Assembly: GCA_017979445.1 (NCBI GenBank)
Contig: CM030715.1
Coordinates: 8,796,187 to 8,860,186 of the forward strand
Reading direction: 5' to 3'
DNA length: 64,000 nt
Source: Akebia trifoliata
Lineage: Eukaryota > Streptophyta > Magnoliopsida > Ranunculales > Lardizabalaceae
Shown: piece by piece, positions 45,430 to 56,863 of the stretch
Layout: the number at the start of each line of letters is the position of its first letter
How positions within the stretch are numbered: the stretch's first letter is position 1
The notes under the pieces: generated by a model
Databases searched by the model: none
Seen by the model: only the letters and a program-made list of their open reading frames with translations
What the model was told of the DNA's origin: nothing
Made by a program: the position numbers and the translations under genes

Positions 45430-46140
45430 CCAATCCTTTTCGGATCTAACTTCCCTGAATGGTATTAGCACATTAAGTTTATCCTAGGTGTACAAGATCT
45501 TGATTTCGCACTTCTTGTTGAAAAGCCCACAGAACTCATTGATGACAGCATTGTGAAGTAGAAAAACTACTTTCGTACTTGGTAAATATCTAATAGACTT
45601 AGTTTGATATTCATGAGAATGATTGTCGCTAACAACATTAAGACATCTTTACCTCCGACTAAGAGTGCTTTGAGGTACCTAAAGGTTGTGGAAGAAAAGT
45701 TCAAATATGTTGATAAGTCTTTCGCAGGCACACTGATGGTTGAATTGACTTCTATAAAGTACAATAGGGCACGAGGAGTTCAAGGCCACATCCTCAACAT
45801 GACAAACAAGGTTGCTAAACTTAAATCATTGGGAATGAATATGAATAAGTTTTTTCTTATACATTTTGTTCTCAACTTCCTCCATACCCAATTTACTCCA
45901 TTGAAGATTCATTATAAACACAAATAAGGATAAGTAGAACTTGAATGAGTTGATGTTTATAGTATCTAGAAAAGCTGGAAAGAAGTGGGGAAAATCAAGA
46001 AAATGAAAAAAATCCCCTAAAAAAGGCAAAGGATTTGGGCAAGCAAATAAGATCGAGGGAAAGAACATGAGCAACATAAAGTGCTACTTTTGTGGTAAAC
46101 TTGGACACATGAAGGACTACGTCAAACGCAAATCTTGATT
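45430..46140 (+). pseudogene. Copia gag (UBN2-type capsid plus zinc knuckle), decayed
   Basis: The visible order is VQDLDFALLVEKPTELIDDS (45490-45550), SLPPTKSALRYLKVVEEKFK, DKSFAGTLMVELTSIKYN and HILNMTNKVAKLKSLGMN (45604-45927). After a break comes CYFCGKLGHMKDY (46083-46120). The knuckle has CX2CX4H, but the fourth zinc ligand is Tyr instead of Cys. It is the gag of a Ty1/copia element, on the plus strand. Stops at about 45568 and 45925 break it. Confidence 0.8.
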
Positions 46141-46955
46141 TAAAAAGAAAGGTAAGAAACATATTTTTGTATGTTGAATCAAATTTAATTGAAGTTCCTT
46201 TTAATACTTGGTGAATTGATTCTAGAACCAAAATTCATATTACGAATTTGATGCAGGGATTCTTTTCAAGTAGGAAATAAAAAAAAATGAAATATTTGTT
46301 TTCATAAGGAACCGTCTCAGTGTATAAGTAGTAGCAATTGAGACTTATTGCTTGGTTTTGAAAACTGATCATTAGATGGATCTAGAGAATACTTTTTACG
46401 TCCTTTTATTTTTAAGAATTTAGTTTCTTTATCTAGGTTATATAGTATTGGTTATTCAATTTTTTCAAATTTGAGAAATTACAGTTTTATTTGAAATATG
46501 CTTATGTTAGATCTGAAATTTTATATGATAGTTTATATACAATTAATTTGATTTATGAGTTTGCTCAATCTTTAATTACCCTGCAATCAAATGGTGGTTG
46601 GAAACGTGGCGTATTGAATGAAAATTCCTTCATCTTGTGGCATATTTGTTTGGGACACATTTCCACATAAAAGATAGAGAGATTGATAAAGAACAAGATT
46701 TTGGATAACTTGGATTTCACAGATTTCTCAGTGTGTGAAATGTATAAAAGAAAAACATACCAAACGCATAAATAAGGGGTCCACAAGAAGTAAAGAGCTT
46801 CTCAAGATAATTCACATTGATATGAATATGTATATCTTATTCATGAAAAGTCTCTGTCAGGAGACATCTTTGAGAAATTTATGATCGAGGTTGAAAGGGA
46901 ATTGAATAAGAAAATCAAAATAGTTAGGTCAGATATAGGTGGTGAATATTACAAT
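46141..46955 (+). pseudogene. Copia protease and integrase N-part, decayed
   Basis: A protease-like block (46200-46250) has IDSRTKIHITNLMQGFF, where the catalytic D-S/T-G triplet reads D-S-R. The pre-integrase block follows (SFILWHICLGHIST, 46626-46665; FTDFSVCEMYKRKTYQT). An integrase core piece comes next, ending in KIVRSDIGGEYYN (46917-46953). The sequence then changes abruptly to gypsy. Stops are frequent. Confidence 0.75.
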
Positions 46956-47381
46956 GTCCATTCCCCAAATGGAGAAAGGCCAAGGGGACTTCATCAGGTG
47001 AAGCTCGTTTGCAGATTGGAGATTCATGTGTGCATACTTATGACACCTGTTGCACCCCGTGGCATACTTCTTGCAATCCTCATGCATCCTTGGCCAAAAA
47101 TAGCCCTGAGATACTACTTTGTTTATGAGCAACCATCCTCCTAAATGATTTCCGCATGTCCCTTTGTGTACTTTGACCATTACAAGCTCAGCCTCTTCTG
47201 GATTCAGGCATTTAAGGAGGGGTCCTCCAAATAACATTTTGTAAAGCTCTCCTTCGACGAGCGTATGCCTCCTGATCTGATAAAATAGCTTTTTGGCTTC
47301 TTTTTTATCTTGCAGGAGTACTTTAGCTTGGAGGTATTCCACATACTTATACATCCACCCCAATGTCCGATCTGCTTGCAT
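46956..47381 (-). pseudogene. Element D integrase, N-terminal part
   Basis: Blocks seen are FGGPLLKCLNPEEAELVM, KVHKGTCGNHLGG (His pair of the zinc-binding domain), GYFWPRMHEDCKKYATGC and CNRCHKYAHM (Cys pair). The start of the catalytic core follows, SPWPFSIWGMDIV, holding the first Asp. It is cut at about 46956. Confidence 0.8.
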
Positions 47382-47414
47382 GCATTCCTCCTCCTTGCAG
47401 TCGATGCACGCTCT

Positions 47415-47960
47415 CTACTGGTACTCAACAGGCACAACTCGACTCTCCAAATCTTCGAGTATGGAAGCAATGAATGCCAATGAGTCCACATGCATGTTCT
47501 CATCTCTCGGGATTCTACATATTCTTACCTTCGTGAATCTATCGACCTCCCGTTGCACCGCTGACAGGTACTTCGCCATTTGTTTATCCTTTGCCTCATA
47601 CTTTCCATTGCACTGATTTGCCACCAACTACGAGTCTGTAGATATTGCAAGTTGGTCAACTTTCAAGTTTCTTGCCATCTTGAGCCCATTGATAATTACT
47701 TGGTACTCTGCCTCATTATTCAAGGCTCCATATCCGAGGTTTATCACCTTCTCTAGCCTATCAATTCTCAGTGTTACTAATATTATGCCAATGCCCGATC
47801 CAGAGTAATTCGATGAGCCATCAATGAACATCTTCCACCTTGCTTGTTTACTCCATGTTTCTGATTCTTCAATCGCTTTGTCTTCTTCCTCCAACTCTTC
47901 CCAGTTCGGGTCTTCAATCAGGAAGTCTACTAAGAAATCTACCAGCACTTGCCCCTTCAA
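47415..47960 (-). pseudogene. Element D archaeal-type RNase H
   Basis: The frame has KMFIDGSSNYSGSGIGI (Asp), NNEAEYQVIINGLKMA (Glu), ISTDSXXVANQC (Asp, interrupted by a stop at about 47627) and RDENMHVDSLAFIAS (Asp). The four acids are kept, but a nonsense codon sits right after STDS. Confidence 0.78.
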
Positions 47961-48516
47961 AGTTGTTCATGCCTCGAACTGTAGCTCGTACTCCCCAGGT
48001 CACTGTCCATCTTGCCATCCTCCTAAACTTTTTCGACATGTACATCATGTCCTTTAGTGGGTAATCTATTACTACCCGAATTTGATGTGATAGAAAGTAA
48101 GTTTGGAACTTGTGTGTTGAGTAAACAAGGGACAGTTCGACCTTCTCTATCTTCGTGTATTTGACCTCTGATAGACCAAGTGTCTTGCTGACATAATAGA
48201 TTGGGTACTCTCGTCCTAAGTCCACTTTGAATAGCACCAAACTTACAAACTCGGTTGTGACTGCCAAGTAGATCCCCAGCTCTTCCCCTTATTTCGGAGT
48301 ACTAAGTATGGGTGACTGCCCCAAATACTTTTTTAAATTACAGAAGGCTGCCTCACATTCTGCATTCCACGCAAATCCCTTACCTTTCTTTAGCAGGCTG
48401 AATAATGGTCGGCACCTATCCGAAACTCGTGAGATGAATCTATTCAACATTACAATTCTTCCTGCTAGAGTCTACACTTGCTTCTGAATCTTCAGACTTA
48501 GCATTTCAATTAAGGA
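47914..48516 (-). pseudogene. Element D RT-linked RNase H-like domain
   Basis: This is the tether part, with YPIYYVSKTLGLSEVKYTKI, ELSLVYSTHKFQTYFLSHQI and YPLKDMMYM. The preceding part (48300-48490), AFAWNAECEAAFCNLKKYL-like, is broken by stops. Confidence 0.7.
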
Positions 48517-49140
48517 TCAGATTTGGTCAGGGTTCGCTTTGATTCCCCTTTTGGTTACAACATGCCCAAGAAACTTCCTGGAAGATACCTCGAACACACT
48601 TTTCTTCCGGTTTAACTTCATCTGGTACTCTCTTAGCTTTCTGAACGTCTCCTCGAGGTCCCTTAGGTAATCATCCACTCTCTTGCTCTTCACTAGTAAG
48701 TCGTCAATGTACACCTCAACCGTCTTCCCAATCATACATTCGACCATTCTAGTTACAAGCCTTTGATAGGTTGCCTCGACGTTTTTCAGACCGAATGGCA
48801 TGACTTTAAAACAAAACAAACCTTGCTCGGTTATAAATGACATTTTCTTCTGGTCTTCCACGATTAGAGGGATCTGGTTATAACCTGAGGACCCATCCAT
48901 AAACGACATCCTCTCGTATTCTACGGTAGCATCAACTAGCCTATCGATACTCAGTAGTGGGAAACTATCCTTCGGGCACGCCTTGTTAAGGTTTGTGAAG
49001 TCGATGCACACTCTAACCCTTCTGTTTTTTTTTTATGCACTATTACTATATTTTCTATCCACTCAAAGTACTCAACTTCCTTGATGAATCTTGCCATTAA
49101 AAGCTTATTAATCTCCTCGTTCACCCTCTGCCTTAACCGA
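48517..49140 (-). pseudogene. Element D reverse transcriptase core
   Basis: The open block (49011-48517) contains MCIDFTNLNKACPKDSFPL, FMDGSSGYNQI, FCFKVMPFGLKNVEATYQR, VYIDDLLVKS (catalytic YIDD) and LGHVVTKRGIKANPDQI. The upstream part to 49140 has a broken T run (49026-49034) where a Lys/Gly-type turn is expected. Confidence 0.85.
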
Positions 49141-49160
49141 GGTGACAGTCTTCTCGGCTT

Positions 49161-49367
49161 CTACCGAACTGGTCGGAATGCAGTATTGACATTTAATCTA
49201 TGACATGTAACCGAGGAATCTATTCCTGGCATATCATCAAAGGACCATGCAAACACATCCTTGTTTTCCCTTAGCAATTGCACCAGGGTACTTTGCTCTT
49301 GCTGTAGCAACATTGTCCCAATGCTAATAAGATGATCCCCACCAGTGCCGAGGTCAACTAGTTCCAC
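49161..49367 (-). pseudogene. Element D pre-RT block
   Basis: The block reads LLRENKDVFAWSFDDMPGID and RLNVNTAFRPVR, the conserved region just before the RT. It is separated from the RT by a stop near 49160. Confidence 0.7.
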
Positions 49368-49457
49368 CTCTTCAACTGTTGTTGCATGTTCCTGCTATGG
49401 TTCATTTTATAACTACTATAAATGTTTCCCTTCCACTAGTGACCCCTTTCTCTTTTT

Positions 49458-50100
49458 CTAGAACTCGGTCTTTTGGCACTTCCCTGGTTTTAGTGCTAAG
49501 TTGAAATACCTGAGCGCCATTTCTTGGTCTTCCCTGATCTTCATCACACCTCCTCTGCTCGAGAATCGGATTACCTGATGATAGGTTGAGAGAACAACCT
49601 TCATCTCATGTATCCATCTTCTACCGAGGATGGCATTGTATACTGAGTTTGGGTCGATCACTACGAACATTGTCATAACTACCTTAGTCTCTACCGTTAC
49701 AGGGAGTAATTTCCCCTACCGAGCTACTGGGAGCCCCATTGAATCCGAACATAGTGGATTGGGTCGGTAGCAGGCTCTCTAACACTCCCATCTTCTTTGT
49801 AGCCCCCAGGAAAAGGATGTCTACTGCATTTCCTACATCTACAAGGATCCTCCTTAGGTCTACATTTCTGACTGGAAGCGTTATGACGAGCGTGTCCTGA
49901 TGAGGCATGGCCCTACCTTGTAGGTCATCTTTAGTGAATACTATCACCTTTCCCCCCTCTATTGAGCTTTTCACTTTAGTCAAGCTTACTCCCGAGGTAA
50001 CATGGTTTACACCGACCTCATGTCGTATTTTCATTACCCTTGCCCTGGCTAACTTCTTAGATTGTTTGTCTGACTTATGTACACCCGTGATTGTATACAC
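49458..50100 (-). pseudogene. Element D aspartic protease region
   Basis: Two frames (50100-49684 and 49676-49458). The first has RRILVDVGNAVDILF, where the catalytic D-T/S-G reads D-V-G. The second has VVIDPNSVYNAILGRRWIHE, the conserved C-terminal block. It is probably inactive because of the changed triplet and the stop between frames. Confidence 0.72.
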
Positions 50101-50963
50101 TACTCTACGTCTCTCGAGTTCATGTTGTCTTTCTTCCCTAACTTGCTGAGGTGGCGGTCTTCGATTTTCTTCCTTCTGAGTTTCTCATTTTCCTCTTCCC
50201 GTGGAGGACATGTATCTCTTGAGCTTCCCATCCTCAATCATATCCTGGATGATGTCGTAATTTGTAACAATCCTTAATTGGGTGGTCCTCCTTTTCGTGG
50301 TATTCGCAGTACGGCTTCCCTGATTTTCCTCGATAATCTCGAGGTGGCTGAACAAAGCTGGGGTCACTTCATATGTGCCTTAGTATCACAGACAACTTCT
50401 CATTGAGTTGTGTGTATATTTGCCCTCTTTTCCACCTTGATTGCTCATTTGGGTCTCGTCGTCTTTTCTTGCCACCCCCTTCCCTTAACTTGGTAACTAC
50501 TTGACCCCCCTCACTTTTAGTGACCGTTTGCATTCCCCAACTTCTACTTTTTATCGATTCTTCCACCAAAATGTATTTCTCCACCTTTGAATATATATCC
50601 TCGAGCTATGTGGGGTCAGATTTTATCAGTGACTCATGCAGCCATGTCCCAGGGATAACTGCTACCACGTAAGCTACACATGCGGCCGCCTTGTTTATAC
50701 CTTCAATAGCTATCGCCTTTGTTCGGAATCGAGTAACGAAAAACCGTATGCTTTCATCGACCTCCTGTCGCAAGTTGAAAAGGGTGTTAACCCTGACTCT
50801 TTTCTTCCGTAGGTGCACGAATTGCCTAACAAATATCTCCTCTAGCTCAAAAAAGTTCCCTAGTGACCTAGTTGGCAGCCCTTGGAACCATGAAATAGCT
50901 CCATGCCTTAGAGTAGATGGGAAAAGTTTGCAAAGTAAAAAAGTCACCGCTCTGATACAATAC

Positions 50964-52702
50964 TGTAGACACCCCATTTTTGCACTCGCCTGATTAATCA
51001 ACTCGTCAATCCGATTGCAATGATTCCCAATGATGGATGTGTATTCCGTTGCTTTATTTTGTTACCAGATGTGTTTCAGAAATCCGGATGAGGTATCTCG
51101 AATTGACAAAACCTTAGAAACCACGCTACGCTAGAAAAATACGACCCCAGAAACATAGAAATCATCATCTTACAGACCAAAAAGAAACTTCACGATAAAA
51201 ATCACTAAAAAATTACCAAATTACCAAAATACCCCTAACCTCAAAACAACCCTAGAGCCTACGTTACGCTTAGGAAAACTCTCTCGAACACATAAAATAA
51301 CAAATTGGAACCAAATAAATCATTTCACCAATTTTAACAAAATTTGACAAAATTACGAAAATGCCCCTCATAAAGTTCACAATCATTTCACATAAAAATT
51401 TTCATAAATGACACAAACCAACATTCTCATTGAATTCCTTACGAAAAACCGATTCTAAAACATCGTAGAACATTAAAAATCGACTTGAAACGTGAAAAGT
51501 CCTCTCTGGGGGTAAAACGGTAATTTCATAATTTTTATAATTAAAAAATTCGAAATTAATAAATAAAACATTAAATAATTAAAGTAAAACATTAATGAAA
51601 TTAATTTAAAAATTTGAACCTAAAAAATCGATCAATCAGACTTTCGGGTAAAATTGTTGAGGGTTCGTGGGATATTTCTTTAAGGACCCCTCCATTTGGG
51701 GGTCCAAAGAATTAAAGATATTTTAGAGGGGGGTTCTCCAAAAATTAAAAGTAAATCAAGCAAGACTGAAGTCAAGGTATTAAAGTCAATCAAGTGAGAC
51801 TAAAGTCAAAATTAAAGTCAATTAAGCAAGACTGAAGTCAAGGTATTAAAGTCAATCAAGTGAGACTAAAGTCAAAACATTAAAAGTCAATCAAATAAGA
51901 CCAAAAGTCATAATAGAATTCTAATTAAATAATAAATCTATCTAATAGAGTTCTAACTTAAAAACAATTCTACCTAAAACAATTCTAATTAAAACACAAT
52001 TCTACCTAAAACAATTTTAACTAAAACACAACTCTAATTAAAAGATCTCTAATTAAACACTAACTCTATCCAAATCAACCTTAAAAAAATTCTATAAATA
52101 GAGGTGCTCACACCCTATTTTCGTATAAAAGAAAAAATCCTAGGAAAAGTAGGTAAAGAAGCCTCCATAGCCTCCCCAAAACCCTAATTTTGGAGCCCCA
52201 ACTCCTTCCCTAACACCCCTACTCCGATTTTAGCCTAAAAAACACCCAAAAACCTCTCAAAAATATTCCAAAAATCCACAACAAATTTGAAGCACTTAGA
52301 TCCAAGAAGGAGATACCTTACCTCGGAGATCAGGAATCAGATCCGGAGATAGAACGAAGTAAGGAATACGGTACAAGGAGCTATTCTAACCAGATCTGAG
52401 GGAATAACACTTGTGCAGATCAAAGGTAATTTTTATTTTTTATTTTTTTTAATCTAGGTTTATCATTAGCAATGTAGATCTATTTAGGATAAGTAGAGAC
52501 CGGCATTGGCCGGGCGGGGTTGGTGTCTAACACCTTCCAACCCCGTAACATGATCCCCGGGTTCAGATTTCTATAGTAGATTAGTTTTTTTTATCCATTG
52601 TAGGGTCAATTTGGTTCCTAGACCGTAATAACTAGGTGGCGACTCCCAAACCTCAAGGGTCAAAAGCGGATCCGCGCACCCCGCGGATCGAGGGCGCTTT
52701 CA
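50964..52702 (+). mobile_element. Solo LTR of the element A family (1739 bp) with AATAC duplication
   Basis: It starts TGTAGACACCCCATTTTTGC and ends GAGGGCGCTTTCA. It is flanked by AATAC at 50959-50963 and 52703-52707. No internal region is present, so it arose by LTR-LTR recombination. It is in plus orientation inside the minus-strand gag of element D. Compared with the element A LTR, many 60-100 base stretches read the same with no difference seen, so it is a recent insertion. Confidence 0.9.
52091..52100 (+). promoter_or_regulatory. TATA box of the solo LTR
   Basis: It reads TCTATAAATAGAGGTGCTCA, the counterpart of the TATA at 14177-14186. It could drive plus-strand transcription antisense to element D. 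Confidence 0.55.
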
Positions 52703-53311
52703 AATACCATCTGACTCCTGTAGTGAAGGATGTGATCCATAGGATCCCTCGTCCCGTAGTGCGTCTCAAACTTTGGTGGGTGGAATGCTCTCGGGGGGTC
52801 CGAGTTCATTATTACTGGTGAAAATGGAGTCCCCTTGAGCTTTCGAATTGCATTTCGAGCCTTCTGCCCGGGGTCCTTTCCTTGAGTGAGTTCCTCATCC
52901 CTTTTTTTAGCATCTCCTCGACTTCCTTCATTTTCATTAGGTCCCTAGCTTCGAAACTTTCCTACTACGTTCTCATTGCTGCAAGGTCCACAGTTCGATC
53001 TGTTTTGATCCTTCTCACCGTTCGGACAGTGTGGCCCTGACTTTTCTCCCCTTCTAAGCCTCATCCGATCTTAGTTCCCTCACCTAGCCTTTGCCTAAGC
53101 TCCTCGTTTTCTCTTCATATTGCCGTGATCTCATCATTCTGCTTCTCCAACCCCCTACGCATTTCCTTCATCATTTTCATTAGTAAGTTATACATCGCCA
53201 ACATGGGATCCTGTGATGATGGGGGTAGGCCCGTTGATAAGGGTTCGATGGTTGTCCTCGCACTTCACCTCTAGGTCTCACCATGTTGATCATTTTTCTC
53301 CTTGTAAGTTT

Positions 53312-53330
53312 CCCATGGACAGCACCAAAT
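53312..53330 (-). other. PBS-like sequence of element D
   Basis: The minus strand after the LTR reads ATTTGGTGCTGTCCATGGGA. It resembles the TTTGGTGCCGTC-type primer sites of many plant gypsy elements. It differs from the PBS type of elements A and B. Confidence 0.6.
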
Positions 53331-53827
53331 TGTAAATATAGATTTTTGCTCTACCTCGAGATCTCTTTTGAAGGTTCTTAACTCAATTGGGGGGCCTGCA
53401 ACAGGACTACTCAGACGATCAAGTTAGAATTAGTGTCGATTTAATAAAGAGTTCTCAGAGAAGAAATTTTCTAACCTTTGATATGAATTACAACTTGGTA
53501 TTTATAGGAATCCTAATTAATGGATTCTCTAAGATATTCTTAGTGATCATATTCAAAGTGGTTAAACTACTCCCTGATTTGATGATTACAGGAGTCACTA
53601 CAACTGCTCTAACAGGTATGAGGTTGTTACAACCGATCTGTCAGGGTATGGGTTGTTACTTCTATCCCATCAGTGATAGTGTTGTCACCTCGTCGTGTCA
53701 ACATTAAATGGTTTGAGATTGTATCAACCGACTTGTAAGCCTCAGTAGCTCTTCATGTAACTTGGTGAGTTGGTACCCTCGGCTCATGAGAGCTATGAGT
53801 CAATAACTCCGAGAATTACCCTCCACA
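53331..53827 (-). repeat. 5' LTR of element D (about 497 bp)
   Basis: The minus strand starts TGTGGAGGGTAATTCTCGG near 53827 and ends CTATATTTACA at 53331. The TATA box is at 53499-53506 (CCTATAAATACC). The 53331 end is firm, because it is followed by the PBS. The 53827 end is a best guess. Confidence 0.6.
53499..53506 (-). promoter_or_regulatory. TATA box of the element D LTR
   Basis: The minus strand reads ATTCCTATAAATACCAAG, about 170 bp from the LTR 3' end, a normal U3/R position. Confidence 0.55.
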
Positions 53828-54414
53828 GTTTCTATCAAAGGGATGATATAATCTTTGTCCACCATTTGCAAAGATCAATCTGGAAAAGAATAAACAAATT
53901 TAAAAAAAATATGCACAAAGGATATAAGAACTTACTAGATAAAATTGTTTTCAAAAAGGAGAGGAGAAGAAAAAATAATAAAATGACGAAGAAGAAAGGC
54001 CAAAGAAGAAGACATATTTTTGTTGTCGAATAGTCGGAGAAGAAAACCTGATCCAATGTAGACTGTAAAAACTAGAGCGAGATGTTAGAGATCTACTCTG
54101 TGAGGGCAATAGAGGGAGAGAGATGGGCGCGCGCGCACACATACACACACAAAGCTCACCTATAGCCGCTGCTGCAAGTCGCGTTAGATTGCTCTCACAG
54201 CCATATGTTTATAAAGGAAACTCAACGAACATAAAGTTTTCTAGAGCTATTTGTTCCAGAAAAATTCACTTAGATTTAGCTGGGATTTTGACTACTTTCA
54301 TGATACTTTACAATGGGGACCACATATTACATTACAACCAAGTAATCATATTAAACAAAAATTTGAAAAAGTTGTTGTTTACGGCCATTTGCGGTGCACA
54401 AAAAAAAAAAAAAA
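53828..54414 (+). other. Unidentified insertion ending in a poly(A) run
   Basis: It is not copia-like and not clearly LTR. It has an AAG/GAA-rich block (53940-54020), a GCGCGC/ACACAC stretch (54127-54152) and a run of 17 A at 54399-54415 on the plus strand, right where copia coding resumes. A retroposed transcript is possible. Upstream LTR sequence of element D is another option. Confidence 0.35.
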
Positions 54415-55355
54415 AACAGAGCCTTAGTTTAAGACATTTACATGTTTGGGGTTATACAGTGGAAGCAAGGATTTTTTTTTTTTTTTTAAATCCAAGAACT
54501 ATTTCTTGGTATTTTATCAGTTATCCAGAAAAGTCAAAAGGGTAAAATTTTACAATCCTAACCATTGTACGAGAATAATAGAAATCGAAAATGCTAAATC
54601 ATTAGAAAATGATGAAATTAGTGGGAGTATGAGATCACATAATATAACACTTGAAGAGATGAGATTGGATGTTCTACCACCTCTCAATCGTCAAGAAACT
54701 GTTATTACTCAATTCATTCCACAGACTAAGGATGTAGGACAATAGATGAATGAAAATGATCCACTACTCCATTAGGACATCGTCAATGAAGGTGTAAAAT
54801 CATTACAAATTGTAGTTTTGAGAAGATCTCTTTGAGTAAGGAAACCTGCAATTCCAGATGATTACGTGATGTATGTATAAAAATCTAACTATGATATTAG
54901 AAAAAACAAGGACCCGATAACGTTTTCACAAACAATGAAAAGTGATGAATCCACGAAGTGGATTGATGGTATAAAAGAAGAGTTGAAATCAATGAATCAG
55001 AATGAAGGTTGGGATCTCATCGAATTGTTTACAAAATGTAAGAAAATCTACTATAAATAGGTCTTTAAGACCAAACGCGACATAATGGTAGTGTCAAATG
55101 ATTCAAGACCAGGCTTGTAGCCAAATGTTTCACTAAAAAAAAGGCATTGATTATACTAAGACATTCTCTTTAGTTTCAAAGAAGGATTCATTTAGAATTA
55201 TCATGGCATTGGTGGATCATTATGATTTAGAGTTACACCATATGTATATGAAAATAATTTTTCTAAATGGGAATTTAGATTAAGAGATCTACATAGACCA
55301 ACCTGAAGGTTTCTTAGAAAAGGGAAAATAAGACTTAGCTTATAGGCTCAAGAAA

Positions 55356-55388
<33 letters not shown>

Positions 55389-56180
55389 TTAAACAAGCTT
55401 CAAGACAGTTTCAATGAAACCATTACCTCCTTTGGATTCAAGGAAAGTTAATCAGTGCATATATTTGAAAATCAGTGGGAACAAATTTATAACATTGGTT
55501 ATGTATGTCGATGATATTTTGTTAACTAGCAGCGATCTTGGTTTATTACACGAGACCAATGAACATCTCACTAAGAACTTTAAGATAGTTGATATGGGTG
55601 AGGCAACATATGTGATTGTCATAAAGATATTTAAGGATTGATTTCAAAGAATGTTGGGATTGGCTTAGAAAGGTTATATCAATCGAGTTTTAGAGAAATT
55701 TTATTCAACAGGAAATACACTCATAAAAAATGGAGATAAGCTCAATTTGCTACAATGCTCGGGGAATCACTAAGAAAAGGAACAGATGAAAGATATTCTA
55801 TATGCGTCAGTCGTTGGGAGTTTGATGTATGCTCAAACATATACCAAACCAGATATCAGTTTTGTCGTTAGGATGTTAGGAAGATTTTAATATAATCTAG
55901 GAATGGAATATTGGAAAACTGCAAAGAAAGTAATAAGGTATTTTCAAGGAACAAAGGATTATATGCTTACTTACAGAATGATAGATCATCTGGAAGTGAT
56001 TGGTTATTCAGACTTGGACTTCATAGGATGTGCGGATAGCATGAAATCTACATCAGGTTTTGTGTTGACCTAGTGGTGAAACTGTATCGAGGAAGGGAAG
56101 AGTTGAAGTAGAGCATCATTACTTCATCCACTATGGAAGTCAAGTTTGTGGCATGCTTTGAGGCCACAAGTCAAGATCCC
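54415..56180 (+). pseudogene. Copia integrase C-part, reverse transcriptase and RNase H, decayed
   Basis: The order is SLSLRHLHVWGY (54420), SYPEKSKG (54519), NPNHCTRIIEIENAKSLEND (54560-54610), FSQTM-type and KWIDGIKEELKSMNQNEGWD (54955-55010). Then KKDSFRIIMALVDHYDLELH (55180-55240), a (TA)n replacing part of the RT (55358-55386), and VMYVDDILLTSSDLG (catalytic YVDD, 55498-55540) with KNFKIVDMGEATYVI. Next come YTKPDISFVVRMLGRF (55830-55890), VIRYFQGTKDYMLTYR and VIGYSDLDFIG (RNase H, 55930-56030), ending near 56170. It is the second half of the element at 45430-46955. Many stops. Confidence 0.85.
55358..55386. repeat. (TA)n microsatellite within copia RT
   Basis: Fourteen TA repeats interrupt the RT frame just after KLKKSI-type sequence. 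It could be a former insertion target or slippage expansion. Confidence 0.7.
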
Positions 56181-56649
56181 TCGAAAGTGAAGTTGTGTCT
56201 GCCATGACTGTTTTGTGGTTCATTTTGTGAGATTCTAGGTTCTTATTTGTGATTGATACATGATTTAGGGTTTACTCTTTCAAAACGTTCGGGCAAATCC
56301 TTTGGTGTTTCAGATCTGTTTATACGTGGCTAAGCTTTCACTAATAAATCTGATTTGAAAAGGTGCTTCAATTGAGAGGCTCGGATATCTCAATACTAGG
56401 GCTCAATATTTCCATATATTGAGTATTATGAGTATGTTGATCTTTCCAAATCTCAGTGTTTTGAATATCAGTTTTTCATTGTATATTCTTTCGATTACAA
56501 GAAGATTAAGTGTGCAAAGCTTCATTAGTTTATACTTTAGAACCTACTTTTTATAGTCTAATGGAAACAGTGTACTCTAAGGTGTTTAATTTGTAAATTT
56601 ATATTTGTTTGAATTTTTTGAAAGATCTGTTTTAACTTAAATCTTGCAG

Positions 56650-56863
56650 AACAACAATTTTTATTCATGACTCAAGCTGCTAATGGGAATTTNNNNNNNN
56701 NNNNNNNNNNNNNNNNNNNNNNNNNNNNNNNNNNNNNNNNNNNNNNNNNNNNNNNNNNNNNNNNNNNNNNNNNNNNNNNNNNNNNNNNNNNNCTCCTAAG
56801 CAGGACAAGAAGACGTTCAGAAAAGCCATGTCTTCTCACAGTCCCAACCAGTGGTCTTCATGA
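56650..56863 (+). CDS. Probable terminal exon of an unidentified host gene, containing the assembly gap
   Basis: A pyrimidine-rich stretch and TTGCAG at 56644-56649 look like a splice acceptor. An open frame follows, QQFLFMTQAANGN, then the N run, then PKQDKKTFRKAMSSHSPNQW and SS with a TGA at 56861-56863. The two sides are each open to the gap. Whether they are one exon depends on the missing bases. Any preceding exon would lie beyond the copia nest or in 56180-56640, and none was recognised. The protein family is not recognised. Confidence 0.4.
56693..56792. other. Assembly gap (100 N)
   Basis: Exactly 100 N, the usual placeholder for a gap of unknown size. Confidence 0.95.

Larger units (their letters stand above)
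50185..53280 (-). pseudogene. Element D gag, interrupted by a solo LTR
   Basis: The N-terminal half (53280-52708) has a charged coiled stretch and then FETHYGTRDPMDHILHYRSQ, the gag capsid start. The solo LTR (50964-52702) interrupts it. The second half (50958-50606) has LLCKLFPSTLRHGAISWFQG, FELEEIFVRQFV and NLRQEVDESIRFFVTRFR. The tail (50584-50185) is basic (KKRRRDPNEQSRWKRG). Part of the apparent frame at 50964-51001 is LTR sequence. Confidence 0.78.
46956..53827 (-). mobile_element. Element D: gypsy (Tat-related) element inserted in copia; 3' end deleted
   Basis: The minus-strand order is LTR (53827-53331), PBS (53330-53312), gag (53280-52708, solo LTR, 50958-50185), protease (50100-49458), RT (49367-48490), RNase H (48267-47415) and integrase N-part (47381-46956). 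The 3' LTR and the rest of the integrase are missing. Part of the copia integrase is missing on the other side of the junction too, so a deletion after insertion is likely. Confidence 0.75.

Noticed and set aside
50964..51001. First residues of the apparent gag frame of element D
   Set aside because: These bases are the start of the solo LTR read in the opposite sense.
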